In this document: positions 8,495 to 16,300 of the stretch, piece after piece | Layout of the letters: each line of letters begins with the position of its first letter | How positions within the stretch are numbered: the first letter of the stretch is position 1 | Origin: Treponema sp. | GTDB taxonomy: Bacteria > Spirochaetota > Spirochaetia > Treponematales > Breznakiellaceae | Direction: 5' to 3' | Assembly (NCBI GenBank): GCA_031274035.1 | Contig: JAISQR010000395.1 | Coordinates: 1 to 37,030, forward strand | Length of the DNA stretch: 37,030 nt | Program-made: the position numbers and the translations under genes | Notes under the pieces: generated by a model | What the model was told of the DNA's origin: nothing | The model's input: only the letters and a program-made list of their open reading frames with translations | Databases searched by the model: none

Positions 8495-9029
8495 AGCCTG
8501 CCGGCCAGAGCCCCTGGGAAATTACCTTCTCAAGAAAGATACCGTAAGGCTGACCTGTCAGGGGATCCTTGGCATCAGGAAGGATGTCCAAAAGCGGCGC
8601 CAAGGCAAAGCGGCGTTCCTTTAGGCGGGGATGAGGTATTTCCAGGACAGGCTCTTCTTTCACCCAGAGATCGCCAAAGAGGAGTATGTCTATATCCAGG
8701 GTACGCTCCCCCCAGCGCCGTTCATACCGCCTGTCCCTGCCGAATCGGGCTTCTATTTGATGTATGATTTTTAATAAATCATAAGGTGTTTTCTCATATA
8801 CCCCGCAGACCGCCGTGTTAAAAAAGTCCGCCTGTTCCGTAACATAAAGAGCCGCGCTGCGGTATACCGGGGCTTGCAGCACTTCCCCCAGAACATCTTT
8901 TAAGCATACGACAGCTTCCTGTAAGATGCCTATGGAATCCCCTTTATTGGAGCCTAGACCGAGAACCGTAAGATTCTTCTGCCCTGAAAACTCAACGGAT
9001 GATTCGATTAACCTAAGATTTATTTCCAA
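8490..9029 (-). CDS. folK: 2-amino-4-hydroxy-6-hydroxymethyldihydropteridine diphosphokinase
   Basis: HPPK transfers pyrophosphate from ATP to 6-hydroxymethyl-7,8-dihydropterin in folate synthesis. GLGSNKGD near the N-terminus, FFNTAV, IEARFGRDRRYERRWGERT and TLDIDILLFG with IPHPRLKERRFAL are diagnostic. I prefer a TTG start at 9029, which follows GGGGAGGGG and gives 179 residues; the track ORF adds 12 residues from an ATG at 9065. The last codons and TAG stop (PAGC*) coincide with the edge of palindromic element copy 1, so the original C-terminus may have been altered. Upstream lies a MITE-like element. No other folate gene is present in the window. Confidence 0.9.
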   Translation of the reverse strand: MEINLRLIESSVEFSGQKNLTVLGLGSNKGDSIGILQEAVVCLKDVLGEVLQAPVYRSAALYVTEQADFFNTAVCGVYEKTPYDLLKIIHQIEARFGRDRRYERRWGERTLDIDILLFGDLWVKEEPVLEIPHPRLKERRFALAPLLDILPDAKDPLTGQPYGIFLEKVISQGLWPAGC

Positions 9030-9078
9030 TGCCCCCTCCCCGCCGCGGCAGGCTCTCATTAACATGAGTTTGACAGAG

Positions 9079-9289
9079 AAAAATTTAGTAACTACTCAAT
9101 GTGCGATATTTATACGTGTTCTCAAGTGCTTGGGGACCCGGTCCCTCACAAATGGGCTCCGCCCCTTTGTGAGGGACCGGCTCATTTGGGACTAAAGTCC
9201 CCTGGTTAAAAGCCCCTTCATTCCGCCGATTGCGCCGCGATAGCGGCGACGCTATCCCCGCATTAGTCCTGAGTAGTTACAAAATTTAA
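9079..9289. repeat. MITE-like element with TAACTACTCA terminal inverted repeats, copy 1
   Basis: AAATTTAGTAACTACTCA on the left and TGAGTAGTTACAAAATTTA on the right are inverted repeats of about 18 bases with two differences. The interior of roughly 170 bases is highly structured: a perfect 15-bp stem (9138-9180), GGGACTAAAGTCCC and GCCGCGATAGCGGC. There is no coding frame. The first ~40 bases resemble the reverse strand of the small element at 30992-31070. It lies between folK and recA. Confidence 0.65.
9138..9180. repeat. Strong 15-bp hairpin inside the MITE-like element
   Basis: CCGGTCCCTCACAAA pairs perfectly with TTTGTGAGGGACCGG around a loop that itself contains GGGCTCCGCCC. No T-tract follows in either direction. 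Confidence 0.7.
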
Positions 9290-9438
9290 CTACAGGCGGC
9301 CCTCGCCGTGTTACCGTAGTTGTCTGAACACGCCGCGATTCTTAGGTCCGCAGCATAAGATTTCTTGGCGGGTCTATGGTTTAAGTACTCCGCCATCCCC
9401 AACACTAACTGAGTTTGGGGGGATGGCGCCGAATTACA
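9290..9438. other. Remainder of folK-recA gap
   Basis: No gene is visible. It holds the AACTAC/GTAGTT inverted pair near 9288-9321 and the recA-proximal hairpin listed separately. Confidence 0.3.
9391..9428 (-). repeat. Hairpin downstream of recA carrying AACTCAGTTAGTGTT loop
   Basis: Read in the recA direction, CGCCATCCCC and GGGGATGGCG form a perfect 10-bp stem around CCAAACTCAGTTAGTGTT. The loop matches the AAACTCGGTTAGT motif of the hairpins inserted in two exported-protein genes (15086-15148 and 22027-22059), although the stem sequence differs. It begins 11 bases past the recA stop and could act as a terminator, but no T-run follows. Confidence 0.6.
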
Positions 9439-10851
9439 TTAATTAAAAAGCCCTTCTTCAGAACCGGCGGCCGCCTTGCTTCGGGTAGATATTTCCCCTG
9501 CATTGGCCTTTTCTGCCGGAGCGGTCTTCCGGGGCCGGCCGGGACCTGCCTGAACAGGCTTGACCGGCGCTGCCGGAACCTGCTTAGCGGGAGGCGCATC
9601 GGCGGCAGCGGGAAGCGTCTCGGCGGCGGCAGACGGCGGGGGATTTTCCCTATCAGCGGAACCGGAACTTTCCGGCGTCTCCGTAACGGTATCGGCAGAA
9701 TTGCCGTCAGTCGGCCGTCCGGCGGTAGATTTGCCGTCAACTGATTTACCGGCGGCAGATTTTCCGCCGGACGCCGGTTGTTCCGTTAATTCCCTGCCGG
9801 GAAATATGAGTTTCCTTAGTTTTATTTCAATATCCTTGGCCAATTCACTGTTGTTGAGCAGGTATTCCTTGGCGTTTTCCCTGCCCTGGCCAATTCTCTC
9901 TTCGCTGTAGGAATACCACGCTCCTTTTTTGTCGATAATATCGTATTTTACCGCCGCGTCCAACAGGCTGCCGATTGCAGAAATTCCCTTGCCGAAGATC
10001 ACTTCCATTTCGGCGCGGCGGAAAGGCGGGGCCACCTTATTTTTCACCACTTTTACCCGTATCCGGTTTCCTATGGCATCTTCATCTTTCCCCGCTTCAA
10101 TGGTCTCTATTTTTCTTACCTCAAGGCGGACGGATGAGTAGAATTTAAGTGCGTTCCCACCCGTAGTTGTTTCCGGACTTCCGAACATCACCCCAATTTT
10201 CATACGGATCTGGTTAATAAAGATAAGGACGCTGCGCGATTTACCTATGGTTGCCGTTAATTTCCGTAGAGCCTGGCTCATAAGCCGGGCCTGAAGGCCC
10301 ATATGGGCTTCCCCCATATCCCCCTCAATTTCCGCCTGGGGGGTAAGCGCGGCTACAGAATCTACAACAATAACATCCAGTGCGCCTGAACGAACCAGAT
10401 TCTCCGCGATTTCCAGACCCTGTTCACCGGTATCGGGTTGGGAAATCCAGAGTTCATCAATATTGACCCCCAGATTCTTCGCATATACAGGGTCCAAAGC
10501 ATGTTCGGCGTCCACAAAAGCGGCTATCCCTCCAATTTTCTGGGCTTCCGCGATGGCATGAAGCGCCAGGGTCGTTTTTCCTGAAGATTCAGGACCGAAA
10601 ATTTCGATAATACGGCCCCGCGGGTACCCCCCTATGCCCAAAGCCTCATCCAGCAGTATGGAACCGGACGGAACGACTTCAATGCCTGCCATCCGGGTAC
10701 TGGTTCCTAATTTCATAATGGAACCTACTCCAAACTGTTTCTCAATTTGAAGCCGCGCCGCTTCAAGCGCCTTTGCTTTTTCTTCGCTCGATGCCAGGGG
10801 ATCGCCCCTGACTTTTTCCTTGGATTTTTCAGAATCGCTCGATCTTGCCAC
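9439..10851 (-). CDS. recA: Recombinase RecA with long low-complexity C-terminal tail
   Basis: The RecA core is clear: Walker [25 protein letters not shown], the L1/L2 region [15 protein letters not shown]...[14 protein letters not shown] and [16 protein letters not shown]. RecA forms ATP-dependent filaments on single-stranded DNA for strand exchange and SOS co-protease activity. I place the start at a GTG (10851, [13 protein letters not shown]) seven bases after AAGGAG; the ORF-track N-terminus runs through non-coding palindromes. The product is 470 residues against about 350 usual. The extra ~115 residues are Ala/Pro/Gly/Lys-rich ([29 protein letters not shown]) and end in SEEGLFN. Confidence 0.93.
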   Translation of the reverse strand: MARSSDSEKSKEKVRGDPLASSEEKAKALEAARLQIEKQFGVGSIMKLGTSTRMAGIEVVPSGSILLDEALGIGGYPRGRIIEIFGPESSGKTTLALHAIAEAQKIGGIAAFVDAEHALDPVYAKNLGVNIDELWISQPDTGEQGLEIAENLVRSGALDVIVVDSVAALTPQAEIEGDMGEAHMGLQARLMSQALRKLTATIGKSRSVLIFINQIRMKIGVMFGSPETTTGGNALKFYSSVRLEVRKIETIEAGKDEDAIGNRIRVKVVKNKVAPPFRRAEMEVIFGKGISAIGSLLDAAVKYDIIDKKGAWYSYSEERIGQGRENAKEYLLNNSELAKDIEIKLRKLIFPGRELTEQPASGGKSAAGKSVDGKSTAGRPTDGNSADTVTETPESSGSADRENPPPSAAAETLPAAADAPPAKQVPAAPVKPVQAGPGRPRKTAPAEKANAGEISTRSKAAAGSEEGLFN

Positions 10852-10861
10852 GCTTGAACTC

Positions 10862-10899
10862 CTTCCCTTATGCAGCCTAGCAGCCTGCTGAATAAGGGA
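10862..10899. repeat. Hairpin overlapping recA ribosome-binding region
   Basis: On the recA strand TCCCTTATTCAGCAG and CTGCATAAGGGA are imperfect inverted arms around GCTGCTAGG, directly before the AAGGAG site. GCTGCTAG is shared with the ends of other palindromic elements in the window. It could affect recA translation or be an element remnant. Confidence 0.5.
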
Positions 10900-10926
10900 T
10901 AATTTGAATTTATACGGCCAAACCCA

Positions 10927-10956
10927 CCTCATATATGTGGGTCGGCATATATGAGG
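10927..10956. repeat. Perfect palindrome upstream of recA (possible operator)
   Basis: CCTCATATATG and CATATATGAGG form an 11-bp perfect inverted repeat with an 8-base spacer, about 75 bases upstream of the recA GTG. The position would suit a regulator-binding site, but it does not match a LexA box that I know. Confidence 0.45.
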
Positions 10957-10984
10957 CGCTTCAACTAAACTAAAAAATTTTATC

Positions 10985-11046
10985 ACTTTTTTCAATATTG
11001 GTGAAGGGCTTTTATACATATTCCGCATACCAATATTGAAGAAAGT
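10985..11046. repeat. 18-bp near-perfect inverted repeat between recA and prs
   Basis: ACTTTTTTCAATATTGGT and ACCAATATTGAAGAAAGT are inverted with one mismatch, separated by 26 bases. Further stems lie at about 11109-11131 (GAATTTTT/AAAAATTC) and 11171-11191 (TGCATTT/AAATGCA). The 10852-11269 gap otherwise has no gene that I can support. Confidence 0.55.
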
Positions 11047-11269
11047 TCCGTCTGTTTGTTTGAACAGTAACCTCTTATTGGGGTCTCCGTGCACGGCGCT
11101 TTAGTCAAAATGAATTTTTTTGAAGAAAAATTCGCCGCCGGATAGAAAATTACGAGGTGAAAGTCCATATGCATTTACTTAGCAAATGCAATAGCCCTGA
11201 TATTCTTATTTGCCGCCCTTTTCTAAATCCTGTTTTTGGTATATGCTTATAATATGCGGGGGTATCTTG

Positions 11270-12403
11270 ATGAATGATTTTATCGTTACGGCTACACGAT
11301 CTATGCGTTCCTATGCATCGAGAGTTGCAGAGCATCTTGTAAAGTTTCCCAGTTTTGCTTCCTTTGCAGATTCCATAAACGGCGTGGATTTACTTTCTAC
11401 CGCGTGTTTTGCGGATGGGGAAATAGAGGTGGTGGTTAATAGTTCCATTCGGGGAAAAAACGTAATCCTCTTTGCAAGCTGCGCCCGGAACGAAGCTAAA
11501 ATCGGTACATCGGAAGCAAAGATAGAGATGTATCATGCGGTTGACGCACTGAAAAGGTCCCAGGCGGAAAAAATCATAGTATTTGAGCCCTTTGTTTCCT
11601 GTTCCCGGTCGGACAGGAATGTACGGAGAAGTTCCGTGGGGCTGTGGATACACTTTAATGCCCTGAAAACCCTCGGCGTTGATCAGATTGTTACCTACCA
11701 GCTCCATTCAGATAAATCAAAATCCATGGTTGACCCTACCCTCTGCGCCATAGATGATATACCTGCGCTCACCCTTTTAAAGCGTTACCTTTGTGATGTA
11801 TATATAAAAAATATTGATTTCCTTGAAAAAGAAGTCCGTTCCAATTGGGCTTTTTGCTCGGTCGATGCGGGCGGTGAAAAGTTAGCCCGCGGTTTTGCCA
11901 ATGCCTTCGGCGCTCCCCTTGTGGTGGCCCATAAACAGCGCGATTACTCCAAGGCAAATTCCGTTGATTCTCTGAATATCCTCTCGGCGGCGCCTCTTAA
12001 AGACAAGGTGCTCTGGATTGTGGATGATATGGTGGATACGGCCGCTTCTGTAGAAATGCTTATCCTTGCATTAGAGGATTTCCACCCCGCCCAAGTGAAC
12101 CTTATTGCGGTACACGCGGTATTTTCCCCCCCCGCGGTTGGACGCTTAAATAAGCTGATTGAAAGGGGGGCCTTAAACCGGGTAATGGTTACCGATACCG
12201 TTAACAGCGGCTTACAAATCGGCGGCGCCTCTCCACTGCCCAGCGCGGATCAGGAGGCCATCCGCAACCTTGAAGTTGTCCCCTCTTCGGTACTGTCGGC
12301 AAAGGTCATCAATACCATAGTAAGCAATAATTCAATGGACAAGCTCTTGCGCGAATTTAACGCCGAAATATATCTTAAATCGCCTAATCTATTTAACCAG
12401 TAG
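11270..12403 (+). CDS. prs: Ribose-phosphate pyrophosphokinase (divergent, long form)
   Basis: I prefer the start at 11270 (MNDFIVTATRSM), after a GGGGG stretch; the track start adds 20 implausible residues. The 377-residue protein aligns in outline with PRPP synthetase: FADGEIEVVVNSSIRGKNVILF near the N-terminus, a flexible-loop region SRSDRNVRRSS in place of the usual ARQDRR, a histidine in QLHSD and the PRPP loop VDDMVDTAASVE. The enzyme makes PRPP from ribose 5-phosphate and ATP for nucleotide synthesis. It is longer than the usual ~315 residues, with an insertion around the central IDDIPALTLLKRYL region. It overlaps dtd tail to tail by 11 bases. Family assignment is firm; activity is inferred. 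Confidence 0.83.
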   Translation: MNDFIVTATRSMRSYASRVAEHLVKFPSFASFADSINGVDLLSTACFADGEIEVVVNSSIRGKNVILFASCARNEAKIGTSEAKIEMYHAVDALKRSQAEKIIVFEPFVSCSRSDRNVRRSSVGLWIHFNALKTLGVDQIVTYQLHSDKSKSMVDPTLCAIDDIPALTLLKRYLCDVYIKNIDFLEKEVRSNWAFCSVDAGGEKLARGFANAFGAPLVVAHKQRDYSKANSVDSLNILSAAPLKDKVLWIVDDMVDTAASVEMLILALEDFHPAQVNLIAVHAVFSPPAVGRLNKLIERGALNRVMVTDTVNSGLQIGGASPLPSADQEAIRNLEVVPSSVLSAKVINTIVSNNSMDKLLREFNAEIYLKSPNLFNQ

Positions 12404-12854
12404 CTCCCCCTTGCTGTCTTGAATCCAGCAGTATAGTAACAGGGCCGTCGTTGGTATAGCTAACCTTCATGTGCGCCTGGAAAACTCCCGCCTCACAGGG
12501 AAGCCCGTGGGAGCGGATCTGTTCCATAAAATATTCATAAAGCATCTTTGCCAGGGCAGGTTCGGCGGCCCCGCCGAAATACGGACGCCGGCCTTTACGG
12601 GCATCCCCCAGAAGGGTGAACTGTGAAACCGCAAGGACAGCTCCGCCGCAATCCTTGACCGACAGATTCATCTTTCCCTGGGCGTCTCCAAAGATACGCA
12701 GATCAGCGATTTTATCCGCCAGATACCGGGCGTCGTTTTCCGTATCGCCCTGGGCCACCCCCAGATAGACAAGGACCCCTGAGCTTATACTGCCCGATAC
12801 CTTATTCTCAACCGAGACCGACGCGTCTATAACCCGTTGTACAACGGCTTTCAT
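12393..12854 (-). CDS. dtd: D-aminoacyl-tRNA deacylase
   Basis: The 153-residue protein has the usual DTD length and motifs: MKAVVQRVIDASVSV at the start, the SQFTLLGDARKGRRP active-site segment and the C-terminal NDGPVTILLDS (GPVT) motif. DTD removes D-amino acids, and glycine from mischarged tRNA-Ala, from tRNAs, which protects translation. Its ATG overlaps the stop of the upstream TPR gene (ATGA). It is thus the last of four tightly coupled genes, although the other three encode membrane or exported proteins with no obvious link to tRNA editing. Confidence 0.95.
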   Translation of the reverse strand: MKAVVQRVIDASVSVENKVSGSISSGVLVYLGVAQGDTENDARYLADKIADLRIFGDAQGKMNLSVKDCGGAVLAVSQFTLLGDARKGRRPYFGGAAEPALAKMLYEYFMEQIRSHGLPCEAGVFQAHMKVSYTNDGPVTILLDSRQQGGATG

Positions 12855-13993
12855 TGATTAGCGCTCCTTAACCGGTTGGCATCCAGAAGGCCTGACTGAT
12901 TGAGCGCCACTCCTTCAATTTGTATTCCCTGCCCCCGTTCGCTGATTACCGGAACAATCCGGCCCAGGACTTCCAGCGGCTGCTCGGTATTCACCGGTAT
13001 GGCAAAATCAAAGGTAACCGGCACTATCCCCTCCAGCGTTCTTCGGGTATCATAACCAACCAAAAAATCAAATGAGGTGGTCTTGTCCTGAACCACCAGA
13101 TTAGTAGCCATGCCGCGCCATATTACATGACAATTCTGGTAGAGAACCGGTTCATTCCTCACCTCCGCATAGGAAAACCTATCTTTTAAAGTATCAAAAC
13201 CGGGAATATCCATATAATCGTACAGGATACGTATCTTATTTTTTATAGGTTCTACCGCGTTGGATTCCAGAATCCGGTTCAAAACAACTTTTGCCGCGTC
13301 ATCCCGGCGTTCGGTAAACAGGGAACGCCCTTCTTCATATAAGGTCAGAACCTGCCTGCGGGTAAGGATATAACGGAAACTGCCGCCGGTTTGAACAGGA
13401 TTGTCTCTTTCATCCTCCGCCAAATCGCTTAAGTGTAAACCTTGGCGTCCTGAGCCTTGGGCCAAGGGCCAAGGCACTATCTTCTGCTTTACCAGGAAAG
13501 ACAATCCGAGGGAACCAATCAGGAAAAAACAGAAAACGGAAAGCAAGACGGTCCGAAGACTGAGCGGCGGCCTGGGGAAAGGCGGAAATAAGCGGTGTAT
13601 CTGTCCTGAATCCAGCCATTCTGGAAGGGTATCCTGGGCGCCGTGTTTACGGATTATCCTGAGGGCTTTGTCAGCGATGCGGTTTTTTTCGTCAACTTCC
13701 TGTACTTCAAGATAAAAACTAACCGCCCTGTCTGAATCGCCGCGGTTTAGGAACAGCGCCGCAAGGCCGAGAAGCACCAACGGGTCCTTGATACGTATTT
13801 CGCGGGCCAGTTTAAAATACTCAAGGGCGCCTCTCAGATCCCGTGAATGAAGACAGCAGAGCCCCAGAAGATAATTGTAGCGGAAGGAACCGCGGAAACG
13901 GTTTACCTCCCCTTCCAGAAGTTTGATGGCGAGACCGTATTTTTTCCGCCTTGCAAAATGAATGGCTTTAACTAAAATGGGATCGATTCTCAT
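12851..13993 (-). CDS. Membrane TPR protein of unknown function
   Basis: The 380-residue protein begins with three or four TPR-like helical pairs (about residues 1-110: YGLAIKLLEGEVN, GALEYFKLAREIR, DRAVSFYLEVQEVD). A Pro-rich linker and one transmembrane helix (about 150-170, VLLSVFCFFLIGSLGLSFLV) follow. Next comes a presumably extracytoplasmic domain of about 200 residues, ending with a beta-rich segment (IWRGMATNLVVQDKTTSFDFLVGY). There is no N-terminal signal peptide, so the TPRs should face the cytoplasm. It overlaps dtd by four bases and follows the exported gene by nine bases. I do not recognise a named family. Confidence 0.75.
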   Translation of the reverse strand: MRIDPILVKAIHFARRKKYGLAIKLLEGEVNRFRGSFRYNYLLGLCCLHSRDLRGALEYFKLAREIRIKDPLVLLGLAALFLNRGDSDRAVSFYLEVQEVDEKNRIADKALRIIRKHGAQDTLPEWLDSGQIHRLFPPFPRPPLSLRTVLLSVFCFFLIGSLGLSFLVKQKIVPWPLAQGSGRQGLHLSDLAEDERDNPVQTGGSFRYILTRRQVLTLYEEGRSLFTERRDDAAKVVLNRILESNAVEPIKNKIRILYDYMDIPGFDTLKDRFSYAEVRNEPVLYQNCHVIWRGMATNLVVQDKTTSFDFLVGYDTRRTLEGIVPVTFDFAIPVNTEQPLEVLGRIVPVISERGQGIQIEGVALNQSGLLDANRLRSANQ

Positions 13994-14002
13994 GTATTAC
14001 AA

Positions 14003-15211
14003 CTACTTTACATTATAACGTGTTTTTAATCTGTTAATAACCGTTTCAATGGCGGCTAACTCTTCATCGGTAATGGATTCCGACGCAATATACTCGTCAA
14101 TCCGGGCGATAAGCTCCCTGAGTAAATTGATATCCGACTGTCTTACCGCATCATCAACAGGAGCGTTTACGGATGACGAGGCATCAGGAAGCGGTATGCT
14201 TTCCGCAAGGAAACGGGAAATATTTTCACCTAAAGCGGTATTCTGACTTTCAAAGCCCAGTTCATCTTCCGCTGAAAGATAAAGGGAGAATTCCTGGGTT
14301 TCTCCCCGGGCCAGGGGGATAGGATTAAAGTAGTAACAGACCGCCGAATCTCCAACTGAATAGGGCGGATAGTTAAAATTCCTTCCCGCTGAATAGGATA
14401 GTTTCCAGGAAACATCGCTTAACCGCTTCCAGTTGGCAAAATGGACGGCATCCGGTTTCCCCCTCTCTCCCGCCGGCGCTATACTTCCCATGAGAGATAA
14501 ATGGTTATTCCGTGAAACCCACCGCTGTTCCGCCCCGCCGCTTTCTATAAGGGTTTCCAAATTGATAGATCGTGAATCTATGATGAAGTGCGGCTGGGAA
14601 CCGCCTTCCCCCAGATTTGTATCCAGAAGCATGCGTATTCCAACAGAAGCCTGCTGGGACGCGCGGTTTTCAAGCCGCAGAGTCATACGGATCCCGTTGC
14701 TTGCCTGAGAACCGGGGGTCTTAATAAAGGCAAATTCCTGAGTTACCGAGAGAAAGGATGATTCAAAGATAACCGCCGGATTTTGCCCCGTACCTCCGAT
14801 CCTGGTTCTGAAAGCAGATGTTTCGCCCAGTTTGTAGGAACGGTCATTCACTATAACCGAAAGAAAGCTGGTCCTGGGGTCCTGATCTACAAAGAAAGCC
14901 TCGTAACGCGAAGGAGAAGTCATGTAATAAAGAGAAAACCGGCCGGTTCCCTCGTGCAAGACCAGCCGAATACGGCCGTCCGTATATTCAGAAGCGGAGA
15001 GAAAAAACGGCAGCGCGCCCATTAAAAGGCTTATAACAAGAAAATACCGCCGCCAGGACGCCGCTAAAAAATTTTGACGGTAGATCCTTTCCCAAAACTC
15101 GGTTAGTGCGAACCGCGAACCTTCGGTTCGATGGTTCGATGGGAAAGGCTTGGGAAATCCTCGGTATTTTAGAAATTTCAATATATCATGGGCCGTTCCC
15201 TGTTCTTTCAT
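14003..15211 (-). CDS. Exported protein of unknown function with palindromic element inserted in N-terminus
   Basis: The 402-residue product starts at MKEQGTAHD, supported by GAGGAG six to eight bases upstream and an ATGA overlap with the preceding gene. The hydrophobic export signal (about residues 56-72, YFLVISLLMGALPFFLSA) sits unusually far in. The intervening residues 22-42 are encoded exactly by a 63-base hairpin element. The mature part looks beta-rich (GRIRLVLHEGTGRFSLYYM, MTLRLENRASQQASVGIRM) and ends in a short helical region. I do not know the family. It belongs to the TPR-exported-TPR-dtd cluster. A downstream start after the element is possible but lacks a Shine-Dalgarno sequence. 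Confidence 0.72.
   Translation of the reverse strand: MKEQGTAHDILKFLKYRGFPKPFPSNHRTEGSRFALTEFWERIYRQNFLAASWRRYFLVISLLMGALPFFLSASEYTDGRIRLVLHEGTGRFSLYYMTSPSRYEAFFVDQDPRTSFLSVIVNDRSYKLGETSAFRTRIGGTGQNPAVIFESSFLSVTQEFAFIKTPGSQASNGIRMTLRLENRASQQASVGIRMLLDTNLGEGGSQPHFIIDSRSINLETLIESGGAEQRWVSRNNHLSLMGSIAPAGERGKPDAVHFANWKRLSDVSWKLSYSAGRNFNYPPYSVGDSAVCYYFNPIPLARGETQEFSLYLSAEDELGFESQNTALGENISRFLAESIPLPDASSSVNAPVDDAVRQSDINLLRELIARIDEYIASESITDEELAAIETVINRLKTRYNVK
15086..15148. repeat. In-frame palindromic element within coding sequence (63 bp)
   Basis: Outer arms CCTTTCCCA and TGGGAAAGG enclose AAACTCGGTTAGTGCG and a nested CGAACC...GGTTCG stem with an inner GAACCTTCGGTTC hairpin. The 63 bases are 21 codons in register with the gene. 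CCCAAAACTCGGTTAGT is identical to the element at 22031, and the GAACCGAAGGTTCGCGGTT module recurs at 16383. Confidence 0.75.
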
Positions 15212-16266
15212 CTGTTTCTCTCCTCAGCCCTCTCGGCGCCGGAAGCATCGAGTTCCTTTATAAGCGTATTCTGCAACTCCAGGGCCGCGGCACGGGAAGC
15301 CGCCAGCCTGGCAGACTTTTCCGATAAGGCGCCCGTCTGAACCGAAGGCTGAACAGCCCCCACCGAAACTTCCCTGTCGTGCCGGCTTGCCTCTTTGAGG
15401 GCATTGATACCGGCCTGGGTTTCATGGAGGCTTGCCTCAAGTGAGGCTATCCGCTCTTCGGCTTCGGCAAGCTGTCTGCGGTACTGGGCATTGGAATTCT
15501 CCAGATCGGCAAGCCTTGTATCTTTAAGCATATCGGCAATGCGTTTTTGGTAGGCAATGATTGCCTGATCATAGGAACGTTCACGCCTCTGGTACTCCTC
15601 CATCGTTTTAAGGGATTCTTCATGGCTCCATTTGAGGATATTGAGCAGTTCGGCCTCAACTTTCTTTTGATTGATAAGAGCGATGCGGTAAGAAGCCGCT
15701 TCGTACTTTGCGCTCTGGGGGTACTCCTGAATGATGAGGGAGAAAACCTCACGGGCACGGTCGAGCCATCCCAATGAATAGAGACATTCCCCTATCCAGT
15801 AATAGGCCGCATACTTTTTCGCCCTGTTATCCCCCCCCTTATCCATAACATCGGCATAATTTTTAAGAAGCACCATAGCCTCTTCATAGCGTCCCAGATA
15901 ATAAAAACAGCGGCCTTTATTGTAGGGTATCTCCTCTTTCCGGTTTTCCACTCCAGGGAGCGCTTCCAATTCTTCCATATCACGGACCGCGGTTTCATAC
16001 TCCCCGGCCCCAATCTCGGCAAGGGATATCCAGTAGAGGGCCTCCGCCCGGAGTTCGGCTCTTTCCGCCTCCCCCTGAACCCGGCGGAGTTCCAGCACCG
16101 CTTCCCTCCATTTACCTTCGCTATAGAGTTCAATACCGATCTCTATGCTTGCCCTAAGCCCCTGGGATCGGGCCTCAGTCCGCCCTGGTGTTTGAGACGC
16201 GGCAAATCGGGGGAAAATACAGGTAGTTACTATAGCAAGAAAAAACAAAGAAAGTTTTTTTGTCAT
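15208..16266 (-). CDS. Exported TPR protein with C-terminal coiled coil
   Basis: I prefer the ATG at 16266 (MTKKLSLFFLAIV), eight bases after AAGGGG; the track start overlaps that site. The 352-residue product has a signal peptide with a probable cut after FAASQ. Several TPR-like repeats cover about residues 25-200 (GKWREAVLELRRVQGEAERAE, RYEEAMVLLKNYADV, GWLDRAREVFSLIIQEYPQ). A long coiled coil follows (about 215-300, LADLENSNAQYRRQLAEAEE). Such periplasmic TPR/coiled-coil proteins often act as assembly scaffolds, but no partner is evident. It opens a four-gene minus-strand cluster and overlaps the next gene by ATGA. Confidence 0.8.
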   Translation of the reverse strand: MTKKLSLFFLAIVTTCIFPRFAASQTPGRTEARSQGLRASIEIGIELYSEGKWREAVLELRRVQGEAERAELRAEALYWISLAEIGAGEYETAVRDMEELEALPGVENRKEEIPYNKGRCFYYLGRYEEAMVLLKNYADVMDKGGDNRAKKYAAYYWIGECLYSLGWLDRAREVFSLIIQEYPQSAKYEAASYRIALINQKKVEAELLNILKWSHEESLKTMEEYQRRERSYDQAIIAYQKRIADMLKDTRLADLENSNAQYRRQLAEAEERIASLEASLHETQAGINALKEASRHDREVSVGAVQPSVQTGALSEKSARLAASRAAALELQNTLIKELDASGAERAEERNR

Positions 16267-16300
16267 ACGCAACACCCCTTCTGTTCTTTAACACAAGCTG

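Noticed and set aside
9290-9438. Possible tRNA or small RNA gene after folK
   Set aside because: I could not draw a cloverleaf or conserved T-loop; only short inverted repeats are visible.
9415-9910. Plus-strand ORFs opposite the recA tail
   Set aside because: They arise from the low-complexity GC-rich tail of recA, which is in frame with the RecA core.
10852-11094. N-terminal extension of RecA in the ORF track
   Set aside because: It runs through palindromes and lacks RecA similarity; a GTG with AAGGAG at 10851 is a better start.
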